Source: Microcoleus sp. LEGE 07076 (lineage in GTDB: Bacteria > Cyanobacteriota > Cyanobacteriia > Cyanobacteriales > Microcoleaceae). Taken from it: a stretch of 39,708 nucleotides of DNA. How positions within the stretch are numbered: the stretch's first letter is position 1; each line of letters starts with the position of its first letter. The stretch covers positions 1-39,708 of the forward strand of contig NZ_JADEWV010000043.1 in NCBI RefSeq assembly GCF_015207455.1, written 5' to 3'. The position numbers and the translations under genes are program-made. Shown here piece by piece: positions 14,910 through 22,993 of the stretch. The notes below the pieces were generated by a model. That model worked only from the letters and a program-made list of their open reading frames with translations. It was not told the origin of the DNA and made no database searches.

Positions 14910-16148
14910 ATGACAGTTACGCTAGCACTTTCAGTCAACGGTTCGCGCCTCAACCACAGCATCGCCCAACTCGCCGAAATCGGCAAATTACCGGGAGGAG
15001 GAGTCAGTCGGGTAGCTTTTACCAAAGAAGATTTGCTCGCCCGCAAACTGGTTGAGTCTTGGATGGTAGAAGCAGGGATGACAGTTCGGATTGACGCGGC
15101 CGGAAATACGATCGGTAGATATGCTGGATTGCGCGAAGGTGCCGCACTAGCAACCGGTTCTCATATTGATACCGTTCCTACGGCGGGCCATTTTGACGGA
15201 GTTTTGGGAGTTTTGGCAGGAATTGAAGTCGTGCGAGTATTGCGCGAAAACGGCCTGCGCTTGGAACATCCCATCGAGACGATCGTATTTACCGACGAAG
15301 AAAGTACCGTTATCGGCTGCAAAGCAATGGCGGGAAATACAGTCAGCGATCCAGAACATTACCGCCGCATTGATGGCACTTCCATTCAAACTTGTTTAGC
15401 ACAAATTGGCGGAGATTGGTCAAAAATTGCCGAGGCAAAACGCCACCCCAAAGAAATAGCAGCTTTTGTGGAACTGCACGTCGAACAAGGAGGCGTTTTG
15501 GAAAGTACCGGATCTCAAATAGGAGTAGTCCAAGGCATTGTCGGACAGTACCGCATGGGAGTGACAGTAACAGGTCGCCCCAATCATGCGGGTTCAACAC
15601 CGATGCACGCCAGAAAAGATGCGCTGGTAGCCGCTTCGCAAATGGTACTAGCAGTCAACAAACTGGGAGTAGAAACACCGGGAGAACAAGTAGCAACGGT
15701 AGGCTACTTAAACGTTTGGCCAAATGCTACGAATACTGTGCCGGGAAAAGTTGAGTTTAAAATCGACTTGCGCGATTTGTCTCAAACTAATTTAGAACAA
15801 TTGTTAACCCAAATGAAATTGGAGTTTAAAGCAATAGCTTCTGCCACCAAAACCGAAATTGAAATGACTCAATTGCTGCACGTACAGCCGACCCTAGCAG
15901 CACCAAAGATTCAGAATGCAATTGTAGAAGTTTGTGAAGAATTAGGCTTGAGTTACACGCATTTAATCAGCAGGGCCGGACATGACGCTCAAGAAATCGG
16001 ACGCTTTACTGATATGGGGATGATTTTTGTGGCTTCTCGGGGCGGCATCAGCCATGCAGAGGACGAGTATACTTCCCCACAACAGTGTACTCAGGGGGCG
16101 AATGCGCTGCTGCAAACGTTCCTAAAGCTCGATCGGCTTTACGGATAG
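14910..16148 (+). CDS. allC: Allantoate amidohydrolase (M20 / carbamoylase family)
   Basis: Metal-dependent hydrolase that releases ammonia and CO2 from allantoate, giving ureidoglycine and then ureidoglycolate. 412 aa. Two-metal ligands of the M20 fold are visible: His and Asp in GSHIDTVPTAGHFDGVLGVL (about residues 82-101), the Glu pair in VFTDEEST, the His in FVELHVEQGGVLES and the late His in SRGGISHAEDEYTS. A lid domain (GVTVTGRPNHAGSTPMHARK) lies in the middle. The ATG at 14910 follows AGGAG at 14897-14901. The family also includes beta-ureidopropionase and N-carbamoyl-amino-acid hydrolases. The puuE/uraD context makes allantoate the best substrate. No ureidoglycolate lyase or urease gene is in the window. 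Confidence 0.85.
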   Translation: MTVTLALSVNGSRLNHSIAQLAEIGKLPGGGVSRVAFTKEDLLARKLVESWMVEAGMTVRIDAAGNTIGRYAGLREGAALATGSHIDTVPTAGHFDGVLGVLAGIEVVRVLRENGLRLEHPIETIVFTDEESTVIGCKAMAGNTVSDPEHYRRIDGTSIQTCLAQIGGDWSKIAEAKRHPKEIAAFVELHVEQGGVLESTGSQIGVVQGIVGQYRMGVTVTGRPNHAGSTPMHARKDALVAASQMVLAVNKLGVETPGEQVATVGYLNVWPNATNTVPGKVEFKIDLRDLSQTNLEQLLTQMKLEFKAIASATKTEIEMTQLLHVQPTLAAPKIQNAIVEVCEELGLSYTHLISRAGHDAQEIGRFTDMGMIFVASRGGISHAEDEYTSPQQCTQGANALLQTFLKLDRLYG

Positions 16149-16188
16149 GGCGATCGATAATCTCATTCCTGAACGCACTCCCGACAAA

Positions 16189-16253
16189 GAAACCGGGTTT
16201 TTTATTTAATCTGTAGGTGACAACGAATAATTTTCGTGAAAAACCCGGTTTCT
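16189..16253. repeat. GAAACCGGGTTT / AAACCCGGTTTC hairpin element
   Basis: AGAAACCGGGTTTTTT and GAAAAACCCGGTTTCT are 35 nt apart and form a 15-bp stem. The same pair of arms with unrelated loops occurs at 21229-21292, 21876-21943 and 27196-27264, and a single arm occurs at 5714-5727. All are intergenic. Confidence 0.75.
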
Positions 16254-16296
16254 GGTCACCCGTGCGATCGCGAACTAAATCTGCTTTCAAAGCGAT

Positions 16297-16356
16297 GTAG
16301 GGTGCGTGACTGTGAATAAAATTGTGCGATAGTAGAATGCCTCAGTAGTCACCCAC
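16297..16356. repeat. GTAGGGTGCGT hairpin element, degenerate copy
   Basis: GTAGGGTGCGTGAC and GTCACCCAC form the ends of an inverted repeat with an AT-rich loop. Better copies lie at 19962-20024 and 23658-23717. It precedes the DUF4365-like gene. Confidence 0.55.
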
Positions 16357-16439
16357 CGCAACTTTATACAGCAGAATTTTCTCAGCGAACTTAGTATTAT
16401 ATCATTAGTTTATGGCAACAAAAACGCAGTAGCAGTTTA

Positions 16440-16943
16440 ATGGATATCAACACCCAAAAAGAAGAATTCAGCTATGCTTGCATTTACGCCATTGCCTCAG
16501 CAGCGGGGTGCATCTGCCAGCGAACAACTACTCCTCTAGACAGACTGGGTGTAGACCTAATTATTACTGGAATCGCAGAACCAGGTTTACCCAACTTTCC
16601 CATCCTTTACATTCAAGTCAAATGTACCTCAAGAGAGTTCCTCAATGAAAATAGCCTTCGCTATCCTCTGAATATTAAAAACTACGAAGAATTGAGAACA
16701 AACAATGCCTACCCTCCTAGGATTATAATTGTAGTGACTGTTGCCGATCGACCCAAGGACTGGCTGCAACAGACAGAAGCGCAACTCTGCTTAAAACGCT
16801 GCGCCTATTGGATATCATTAAAAGGTGCAGCACCCACTGACAATAAAGAAACCGTCACTATTTCGATACCCAGAACAAATATATTTTCTGTTGATGCTCT
16901 CACAACTATCATGCAGCGTATCGCAACCGGGAGACAACTATGA
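16440..16943 (+). CDS. DUF4365-like protein (probable PD-(D/E)xK nuclease fold)
   Basis: A 167-aa protein whose opening, NTQKEEFSYACIYAIASAAG, then RLGVDLIITGI and FPILYIQVKCTSREF, gives the order E...D...QVK of the PD-(D/E)xK restriction-like fold: an early Glu, Asp in GVDLII, and Gln-x-Lys on the next strand. That layout matches DUF4365-type proteins as I recall them. The residues needed for metal-dependent cleavage seem present, but activity is not shown. Its last four bases overlap the start of the next gene (ATGA), so the two are translationally coupled. A C5-methyltransferase gene lies convergently just beyond. Restriction or another defence role is inference from this context. Confidence 0.65.
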   Translation: MDINTQKEEFSYACIYAIASAAGCICQRTTTPLDRLGVDLIITGIAEPGLPNFPILYIQVKCTSREFLNENSLRYPLNIKNYEELRTNNAYPPRIIIVVTVADRPKDWLQQTEAQLCLKRCAYWISLKGAAPTDNKETVTISIPRTNIFSVDALTTIMQRIATGRQL

Positions 16944-17488
16944 ATGTGACAATTAAAGATATTGAATTGCTCAAAAATCTCCAACCTGAGAAAATCAGCG
17001 ACTACCTAGAATCAACAGGTTGGAAGCAAGCGCATAAAATAGATGACATTGCTATTATTTGGAGGAGTGGCAATTTCACCTCAGAAACGCCTCAAATTGT
17101 TCTACCTTTAAATTGTGAGCTTCTAGACTTTCCCCTGTCTATGAGCTTGATGCTTGAGACATTAGAGGCTATCGAAAATCGATCGCAAACTGAAATTTTA
17201 GCAGACTTAATTACCGGGCTTCCCAATACAACTATTCAGGGAGTCGTGATGCAAATTCACACGCCCAACCCCGACAAATTAAGTGGCGAGATTACCTTGT
17301 TAGGCGTGATTGCCGACAAATTACACAAAATCAAAACCGAACTTGCAGACAAAGATTATATCCTAGCCATCAAAGCTTATCAAGAACGCTTGCCTTTCCT
17401 GTGTACGGGAGATTTAATCAAAGAAAATCAAACTTTCATTCTCAAAAATCCCCGCAACTTTACTCTAGATGATTTATGGCAAAATTAA
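16940..17488 (+). CDS. Conserved-looking hypothetical partner of the DUF4365-like protein
   Basis: A 182-aa protein I cannot name. It opens with EKISDYLESTGWKQAHKIDD and then IAIIWRSGNFTSETPQIVLP, followed by a helical stretch FPLSMSLMLETLEAIENRSQ and TEILADLITGLPNT. The rest looks beta-rich (GEITLLGVIADKLHKIKTEL). There is no signal peptide or membrane segment. Proteins with the 'DYL..TGW...IW....VLP' opening occur beside nuclease-like genes elsewhere, from memory. The start codon overlaps the stop of the upstream gene, so stoichiometric expression is likely. It could be a specificity, inhibitor or effector subunit. Confidence 0.7.
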   Translation: MNVTIKDIELLKNLQPEKISDYLESTGWKQAHKIDDIAIIWRSGNFTSETPQIVLPLNCELLDFPLSMSLMLETLEAIENRSQTEILADLITGLPNTTIQGVVMQIHTPNPDKLSGEITLLGVIADKLHKIKTELADKDYILAIKAYQERLPFLCTGDLIKENQTFILKNPRNFTLDDLWQN

Positions 17489-17497
17489 CAGATAATG

Positions 17498-18523
17498 TTA
17501 CAGGAGTGAAAGGGCTGGCACTCTTGGCACCGCCCCTACAGAACAAATATCCGCATAAATCTTACTTGCTAAAACTCTAGCCAAATTAACAGGTACTGCA
17601 TTCCCAACCATTTTGTAGCCGTCAGCAATATACTTGTACTTAAAAATAAACTCATCCGGGAAAGTCTGAACTCGCGCACACTCTCGCACAGAAAGCCGAC
17701 GGTAAGGCTGGGGGGAATTCGGATCGAAAATGCGCTGATCTTTGCCAACCAAAATCATTTTACTAGCTTGAGGGTGCAGAGGTGCGTGTCTACCGCTTGC
17801 CTGAATTGTAAAGGAAGGTTCACCCCAACTTCTAACTCGATTCCGGGACATATAAATGCTGGAAAAACTCAAATCTGCACATTCGTGATTTGCGACAGAA
17901 TCGTGATAATTATCTACTTTACTCTTGACTGGAATTGGGGCGATCGCCTGCAAATCAGAAATTGCATCTTGCAGCGTCAAAACCTCGGTTCCAGGTTCGG
18001 GAAACTCAAAACCAAAACCCAGATTATGACGATAACCGATCACAATCACCCTTTGCCTATCTTGCGGCACACCAAAACTTTTAGCATTCACCAACTTGAA
18101 CGAAACCCGATACCCAATTTCCTCAAACTGCGATAATATATAAGTGAAAGCATCCTGATTTCTAGGAGCCAAAATACCGCTAACATTCTCAGCTAAAAAA
18201 AACAAAGGCTGCTTGTCCCGCACAATTCTGATATACTCCCAAAAAAGCTGACCCCGACTGTCATCAATTCCCCGTTTCGCGCCCGCCGCACTCCAACTTT
18301 GACACGGAGGCCCGCCGATAATCCCAACACAGTCAGGAATTTCATCAGAATTAATTTTTCTGATATCTCTGCGATCTAAAATAGTGTCAGAATGGTTGAA
18401 CTCGTAGGTATCCCAAATAGTGCGATCGTATTCATTCGCCCAAACCGGATTAAAACCAGCCAGACGAAAACCCAAATCCAATCCACCACAACCCGCAAAC
18501 AGAGAAATAATATTCAAAGCCAC
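17498..18523 (-). CDS. DNA cytosine-5 methyltransferase, M.HaeIII-like
   Basis: Transfers a methyl group from S-adenosylmethionine to C5 of cytosine in a short DNA target, 341 aa. Motif I is LFAGCGGLDLGF, motif IV is GGPPCQSWS with the catalytic Cys, motif VI is FLAENV, motif VIII is QDRQRVI, motif IX is RRLSVRECARVQTFPDEF and motif X is GNAVPVNLA. The target-recognition stretch YMSRNRVRSWGEPSF, TIQASGRHAPLHPQAS closely resembles what I recall of M.HaeIII, so GGCC is the predicted site; this is unproven. It converges on the DUF4365 pair with a 9-bp gap. It might be a solitary methylase or the modification arm of a restriction system. Confidence 0.93.
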   Translation of the reverse strand: MALNIISLFAGCGGLDLGFRLAGFNPVWANEYDRTIWDTYEFNHSDTILDRRDIRKINSDEIPDCVGIIGGPPCQSWSAAGAKRGIDDSRGQLFWEYIRIVRDKQPLFFLAENVSGILAPRNQDAFTYILSQFEEIGYRVSFKLVNAKSFGVPQDRQRVIVIGYRHNLGFGFEFPEPGTEVLTLQDAISDLQAIAPIPVKSKVDNYHDSVANHECADLSFSSIYMSRNRVRSWGEPSFTIQASGRHAPLHPQASKMILVGKDQRIFDPNSPQPYRRLSVRECARVQTFPDEFIFKYKYIADGYKMVGNAVPVNLARVLASKIYADICSVGAVPRVPALSLL

Positions 18524-18675
18524 CTTTTGTTACCCGCAATAAATACAATAAATAAATAATAAAACTTTCTTTGATGAGATATCTGTCTCTTACTTCTCTC
18601 ACTCTGCGCCCTCTGCGCCCTCTGCGGTTAAAGAAAAAAATATAATTCACAAACAAACAGAATTTATAATCCTCA

Positions 18676-19962
18676 ATGAATGCAAACTCCATCCTCAAAT
18701 CTTACCAACACTTCGGCGTCCACCTCGGCCTCGAAAGAATTCACCAACTCCTCGAAAAACTAGACAACCCCCACAAACAAGTACCCATTATCCACGTTGC
18801 CGGTACAAATGGCAAAGGTTCCGTTTGCGCTTATCTCTCATCCGTACTCACAGCAGCAGGTTATCGAGTCGGGCGCTACACATCCCCGCACTTAATCGAT
18901 TGGACAGAAAGAATTTGTATTAACCAAAAACCAATTTCTCCAATAGCATTGCAAGACTGTCTTGAAAAAGTTGTCAGCGCTGCGGAAGGTAATACAGAAA
19001 GTCCGACTCAATTTGAAATCATCACCGCTGTAGCTTGGCTGTACTTCGCCGAACAAAAAACCGATATCGCCGTGATCGAAACTGGATTGGGAGGAAGACT
19101 AGACGCGACTAATGTTTGCGACAATCCCCTTGTCAGTGTGATTACTTCTATCAGTCTCGAACACTGGCAAATACTCGGCCCCACTGTCGCCGATATTGCT
19201 GGGGAAAAAGCTGGTATTGTCAAAGCAAATTGTCCGGCAGTTATCGGAGAATTGCCAGAATCGGCTAGAATAGTAATTGAAAAATGTATCCAAGAATTAG
19301 ATTGTCCGGCAACTTGGGTAAAACCAGCTAAAGATTTAGGACAAGGATTAGCAGAATATCAGTTAAGTCAAAATACTGTTAAAATAAGATATCAACTGCC
19401 GTTGTTGGGAAAAATTCAACTGATGAATTCAGCAATGGCGATCGCCACTATCGAAATTCTCCAAAACCAAGGATGGCAAATATCCCAAAGTGCGATCGCC
19501 AACGGAATCGCCCAAACTCAATGGCCGGGAAGACTTCAGCAGACAACTTGGAACAATCGCAACATCCTGATTGATGGCGCGCACAACCCCGCTGCTGCGA
19601 TCGCCCTGCGCGAATATGTAGACAATCTTACCACTTCCCCGTCCCCGATTAACTGGGTAATCGGCATTCTGGCGACGAAAGACTGCGATGATATTTTACA
19701 AGCATTACTCAAAAAGGGCGATCGACTGTATTTAGTACCCGTACCAGAACCCAATTCAAAATCCCCAGCAGAATTAGCAACCATCGCCCCAAAAATTTGT
19801 CCAGAATTAACACTCTGCCAAACGTTTAGTGATTTAAAAACAGCCTTAGATGTTGCTGTTGCAGAGGACAATTTAACAGTTCTATGCGGTTCTCTGTATC
19901 TCATCGGTCATTTCCTGCAACAACAAACCTCTCCTCTTCATTCAGCATCCATTTGCGGTTAG
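18676..19962 (+). CDS. folC: Dihydrofolate synthase / folylpolyglutamate synthase
   Basis: Ligates glutamate to dihydropteroate and to reduced folates with ATP in the cytosol. 428 aa. The N-terminal domain shows FGVHLGLERIHQLLEKLDNP and the P-loop HVAGTNGKGSVCAYLSSVL, then RYTSPHLIDWTERICIN, VIETGLGGRLDATNV and GEKAGIVK, all standard FolC/Mur-ligase blocks. The C-terminal domain starts at WPGRLQQTTWNNRNILIDGA and holds HNPAAA. The ATG is at 18676. Upstream is a CTCTGCGCC dispersed repeat, and the stop is immediately followed by a long hairpin repeat. Confidence 0.95.
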   Translation: MNANSILKSYQHFGVHLGLERIHQLLEKLDNPHKQVPIIHVAGTNGKGSVCAYLSSVLTAAGYRVGRYTSPHLIDWTERICINQKPISPIALQDCLEKVVSAAEGNTESPTQFEIITAVAWLYFAEQKTDIAVIETGLGGRLDATNVCDNPLVSVITSISLEHWQILGPTVADIAGEKAGIVKANCPAVIGELPESARIVIEKCIQELDCPATWVKPAKDLGQGLAEYQLSQNTVKIRYQLPLLGKIQLMNSAMAIATIEILQNQGWQISQSAIANGIAQTQWPGRLQQTTWNNRNILIDGAHNPAAAIALREYVDNLTTSPSPINWVIGILATKDCDDILQALLKKGDRLYLVPVPEPNSKSPAELATIAPKICPELTLCQTFSDLKTALDVAVAEDNLTVLCGSLYLIGHFLQQQTSPLHSASICG

Positions 19963-20024
19963 TAAGGTGCGTCAGAACCAAAACTCTCAATCATCCGCCT
20001 AGAAATCAGTCTGACGCACCCTAC
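19962..20024. repeat. GTAGGGTGCGTCAG hairpin element, possible folC terminator
   Basis: GTAAGGTGCGTCAG and CTGACGCACCCTAC are inverted and separated by 35 nt, starting on the last base of the folC stop codon. A similar pair stands at 23658-23717. It lies between folC and the convergent GNAT gene, so it may end both transcripts. Confidence 0.7.
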
Positions 20025-20057
20025 ATATCTCTGCAACAACAAACAATCCCATTACAG

Positions 20058-21097
20058 TTAATTCTGCCAAATTTTGGGTTGTTTAAACACGGGAAATCCA
20101 TCAGGACTTTTCACTATTTTTCCCTGTTTGTCCCGTTCGACATCACAAAATACATAGTTACCACTTTCATCTTGCATTAGACCTGGTTTTCCATCAATAA
20201 TTTGGTAAGCAGGACGATCAAATTGAACAATGTCTTGATTTTCGACAATTAATCCATTTTCATCCCGCAAAATCGGACAAGTAACTAATTTATCCTCCTC
20301 ATCAATGACCCAAGAATTAGTGGCCGGATCTAACAATAATTCCGGGTAAATAGGTTGACCGCTAGATGACTTCAGCAATTCACCTTTGTCATCCACTAAG
20401 GGCATCAAGAAAACAGGTTCTCCTTGAGAATCGCGCAAGAGTTCGTTAGTTTGCGGGTGGCGCAGCGGAATTGCTCTCGGTGCCGGCAATTCGACATCGG
20501 GTAATTCGGGATGGGGCGGATGCAAGCTGGGTAATTCAACATCCGTTGCTATGTCGTAATGGCGAGTATATTGCACTGCGGCTTTGGTAAATCCAGCCCG
20601 CTGCAACATGGCTTGCATACCGGATTGATCGGCTGCAATTAGTAAGTCTATATCGCTAACTTTCATAGTTTTAGCATGGGCGATCGCAGCTTTTGCTAGC
20701 ATTTGAATTGCTTCTGATTTCCGATGTTCTGGCTGAACGTACATCCCCAAAACGGAACCGACTCGGCGGGATTGAAAGGGGTTTTCAATGTGGTGTTGCT
20801 GAATCAAGTATTCGGGGATATTTGCGGGCGGGGCTTCGTCGTAATAGTAGATAAATAGACAGCCGATAATGCTGTCGCTGTGTTCTAATATCCAGCAGAA
20901 AGAAAGGGGTTTTTCGATTTGGTTGGTGACGTATTTTTCAAAGTCGAAGTTAGGTTTGACCAGCATTGAGGGGTCGATCGCTTCGCGTTCAGCAGCGAAT
21001 GCTTGCCATAGGAGGGCGAGTCCTTTCTGTCTTCTACGGTGGCTAGACGGTGGCTGTAAGGGGCGATGGGGGCGATCGGTATAGTTGCGGCTGTCAT
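20058..21097 (-). pseudogene. GNAT-family acetyltransferase with C-terminal extension, frameshifted near its start
   Basis: The main open part (20966 down to 20058, 302 aa) has a GNAT core: IIGCLFIYYYDEAPPANIPE, VGSVLGMYVQPEHRKSEAIQ, MLAKAAIAHAKTMKVSDIDL and AMLQRAGFTKAAVQYTRHYD. About 150 residues follow with repeating 'D-x-G-x-x-x-x-S-x-G-x-P' segments (DDKGELLKSSSGQPIYPELL, DKQGKIVKSPDGFPVFKQP), unusual for GNAT. The natural N-terminus seems to start at 21097 (TAATIPIAPIAPYSHRLATV) and continue as GLALLWQAFAAEREAIDPSM, but these are in different frames. The switch is near 21022-21026 at an AAA run that would fit if it were AAAA. Either the gene is broken, or there is a sequencing indel, or translation starts inside at 20966. 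Confidence 0.7.
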
Positions 21098-21228
21098 CGG
21101 TTTTTGGGGGGTGAATTTGCTCCGAAGGTGAAAGCCTTCTATTGTGTATTGGGATTTCGCGGGGTATTTTTACGCAAAATCCGAGTTTTTGTAATAAAAG
21201 TTAATATATGGGACTTACGATGATGCCC

Positions 21229-21292
21229 AGAAACCGGGTTATTACGAAAATACTTGGTTACAGAACGCAAAAACCGCCAAAAACCCAGTTTT
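21229..21292. repeat. GAAACCGGGTT hairpin element, degenerate copy
   Basis: CAGAAACCGGGTTATT and CAAAAACCCAGTTTTTTC are the two arms, with a G:T-type mismatch in the second. It lies between the retropepsin-like gene and the broken GNAT gene. The rest of 21098-21327 shows no gene. Confidence 0.6.
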
Positions 21293-21327
21293 TTCGATCG
21301 AAGTGGGTAAATTCTGGATGAATCGCG

Positions 21328-21771
21328 CTACAAAATCGTCAAATAAGTTTCTGTTGGACTGATGGGTAACGGTTTTAAAATTTGATTTTGTAAATCAATT
21401 TCTAACCCCAAAGCTTCTAAAGGTATGACTCCCAAAAGAGCATCTTTACCTCCCGGTAATTCCAAGCACTCGAAGGTTCCTTCCCGATCGAACATTGATA
21501 TGGTAGCGTCTCGGAAAATTCTGGCTTTGCCAATGCCCATTGCGGTGGCTACGTCTACTTCTTTGAGGAGTTTTAGTCCCAGTTTGGCGATCGCGTCTTG
21601 TGACAAACACAAGGTAGTTGCACCTGTGTCTACTAATACATTTTTGAGGGTTATCGATCGAATTTGGTCTTCTGATTTCACCCCTGCCTCTGCTAGAATT
21701 TGGTCGGCGCGGTTAATGATTGTCAGAGTGGCGAAAAGTTTTCCCATTGCTTTGTTGGTTTGAGTTTGCAT
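21328..21771 (-). CDS. Retropepsin-like aspartyl protease domain protein
   Basis: A 147-aa protein with a single aspartic-protease motif, NVLVDTGATTLCLSQDAIAK (about residues 44-63), where D-T-G is the catalytic triad of the retropepsin fold. Then comes LGLKLLKEVDVATAMGIGKA, and DALLGVIPLEALGLEIDLQN near the end, typical of the small bacterial 'clan AA' proteins that would need to dimerise to act. No signal peptide. The ATG at 21771 gives QTQTNKAM before GKLFATLTI; a second ATG eight codons on is equally possible. Substrate unknown. Confidence 0.78.
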   Translation of the reverse strand: MQTQTNKAMGKLFATLTIINRADQILAEAGVKSEDQIRSITLKNVLVDTGATTLCLSQDAIAKLGLKLLKEVDVATAMGIGKARIFRDATISMFDREGTFECLELPGGKDALLGVIPLEALGLEIDLQNQILKPLPISPTETYLTIL

Positions 21772-21875
21772 AGTTGTTTCCTACTGAATAGTGGGACTGA
21801 TTACATCCTTTAATTGTAACTTTTTTTGATTGGCGATCGGACTTTTAAAAAGCGGGCGATCGATCGCGTGGATCG

Positions 21876-21943
21876 AGAAACCGGGTTTCTTGCTAAATAT
21901 TTCGGTGGGGTGTAAAAGCGAGCGCAGAAACCCGGTTTCTCGG
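21876..21943. repeat. GAAACCGGGTTT / AAACCCGGTTTC hairpin element, perfect arms
   Basis: GAGAAACCGGGTTTCT and AGAAACCCGGTTTCTC are reverse complements apart from end bases, 35 nt apart. Just downstream (21953-22000) a 48-bp block bounded by GCGATCGC recurs at 22863-22911. Confidence 0.75.
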
Positions 21944-22009
21944 AGAGAGGTGCGATCGCACAGGTTTCTGTTTGTTGAGATTTTTGCCAAGGGCGATCGC
22001 ACATTTTTA

Positions 22010-22405
22010 TTAGGCAGTTAACAGTATTGGCAATTCGCTAACTTGCTGAAACTGCTGTCGAATTTGAGCAAGGATGTTTTCATCTACAGTTTCAACATCA
22101 TAAGCTGTACTATCTACTGCGGTGATAATTAACCAAGGCTGATTTTCATTTAGACGCTGGCCTTGAAATTTGCCGTCAATCACTTGTGTAATTTCCGCTG
22201 CCAATTGTAACAATAATGCACCGGATATCCATTGCTGAGTATCGGCGATTTGATGGAGTTGTTCGGCTGTTATTCCCAGACATTCTAGGTGGGAAATTTG
22301 CCACTGTGTTGTTAAAACTGCGGGTGCGATCGCTTGTAGGATATCTATCAAGTTTACAGCTAAGAAACCATCAGTGGTTTGGTCGGTAATAGTAATGCCT
22401 TGCAT
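22010..22405 (-). CDS. Conserved-looking hypothetical protein, possible immunity protein
   Basis: A 131-aa soluble acidic protein that I cannot place in a named family. Segments that look structured are VNLIDILQAIAPAVLTTQWQ, HLECLGITAEQLHQIADTQQ, GALLLQLAAEITQVIDGKFQ and PWLIITAVDSTAYDVETVDE. There are no membrane segments and no catalytic signature. It lies 17 bp downstream of, and on the same strand as, a toxin-like gene that is frameshifted. Small acidic proteins directly after a polymorphic toxin are often its immunity partner. Here that is inference. If so, it is a surviving immunity gene next to a dead toxin. Confidence 0.7.
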   Translation of the reverse strand: MQGITITDQTTDGFLAVNLIDILQAIAPAVLTTQWQISHLECLGITAEQLHQIADTQQWISGALLLQLAAEITQVIDGKFQGQRLNENQPWLIITAVDSTAYDVETVDENILAQIRQQFQQVSELPILLTA

Positions 22406-22422
22406 GGTTTTGACTCCTATTT

Positions 22423-22792
22423 TTAGGGTAAATCTAGAGGAGAACCGCCGCCACCTTGTCTTTTAAAACCCGATCGCGGGCCAATTTGGGGATTGTTGAG
22501 TTGCCACAGGTGTTGATGAGGGGGTGGCGCATGATTGGGACGTGGGTTGCCATTTCTATAGGTGGGACTTGGTGAAGTCAATGTCGCGGATTGGATAGCC
22601 GTTAGCATCAAATTCACGAGCTTGATAGATTCTATTGTTAATTATGTCCCATCGCAGTTGTGAATGTGGGCCAGTAGCGTTGGTATCGGGTAGGGGTTTG
22701 CTATCACTGGGTAAGCGATTTGGCTCTTGTTCCTCAAATACTGGTGTAGCGTCGGCATAACGTGAGTGGATTATTCGATCGGAGGTGGACAT
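22423..22792 (-). pseudogene. Polymorphic-toxin-type-24-like small gene with a +1 frameshift
   Basis: One frame gives the start (STSDRIIHSRYADATPVFEE) through QLRWDIINNRIYQAREFDAN, GYPIRDIDFT and then stops. The next frame continues without a gap as SPTYRNGNPRPNHAPPPHQH, LWQLNNPQIGPRSGF and a Gly-rich end. Joined, the 'RDIDFTSPTY-NG-PRP-H--PPHQH-W' order resembles the C-terminal domain I recall as polymorphic toxin type 24. One extra A (a T on the plus strand at about 22569-22570) would explain the shift. Restored length is about 122 aa. It could also be a sequencing error. The gene at 22010 follows at 17 bp. Confidence 0.55.
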
Positions 22793-22862
22793 GGCTCTAT
22801 TCTATGGTTGGAGCTTGTCCTATAGTAAGGCGTTCTGATGGCGATCGCTCTTCTAATTATAG

Positions 22863-22911
22863 CATCGCACAGGTTTCTGGTTGTTGAGATTTTGGTAAGG
22901 GCGATCGCGTG
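22863..22911. repeat. CACAGGTTTCTGGTTGTTGAG repeat, second copy
   Basis: ATCGCACAGGTTTCTG, TTGTTGAGATTTT and AAGGGCGATCGC occur here and at 21953-22000 with few differences, both near HIP1 octamers. The rest of 22793-22993 shows no convincing gene. Confidence 0.7.
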
Positions 22912-22993
22912 GGGTGCAAAGGCGGATCGCGACTCGCTAGTAAAAGGGAGTGGGAGTTTTTGATTTGTTGCAGGATGTTTTGAGAAGACATAA

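Noticed and set aside
17498..18523. Methylase as the HIP1 (CGATCG) methyltransferase
   Set aside because: The recognition region resembles the GGCC enzyme M.HaeIII more closely. It cannot be excluded without methylation data.
22857..22991. 44-codon minus-strand frame with a good ribosome binding site
   Set aside because: Its second half lies in the dispersed CACAGGTTTCTG repeat and the composition is low in complexity. Too weak to call a gene.
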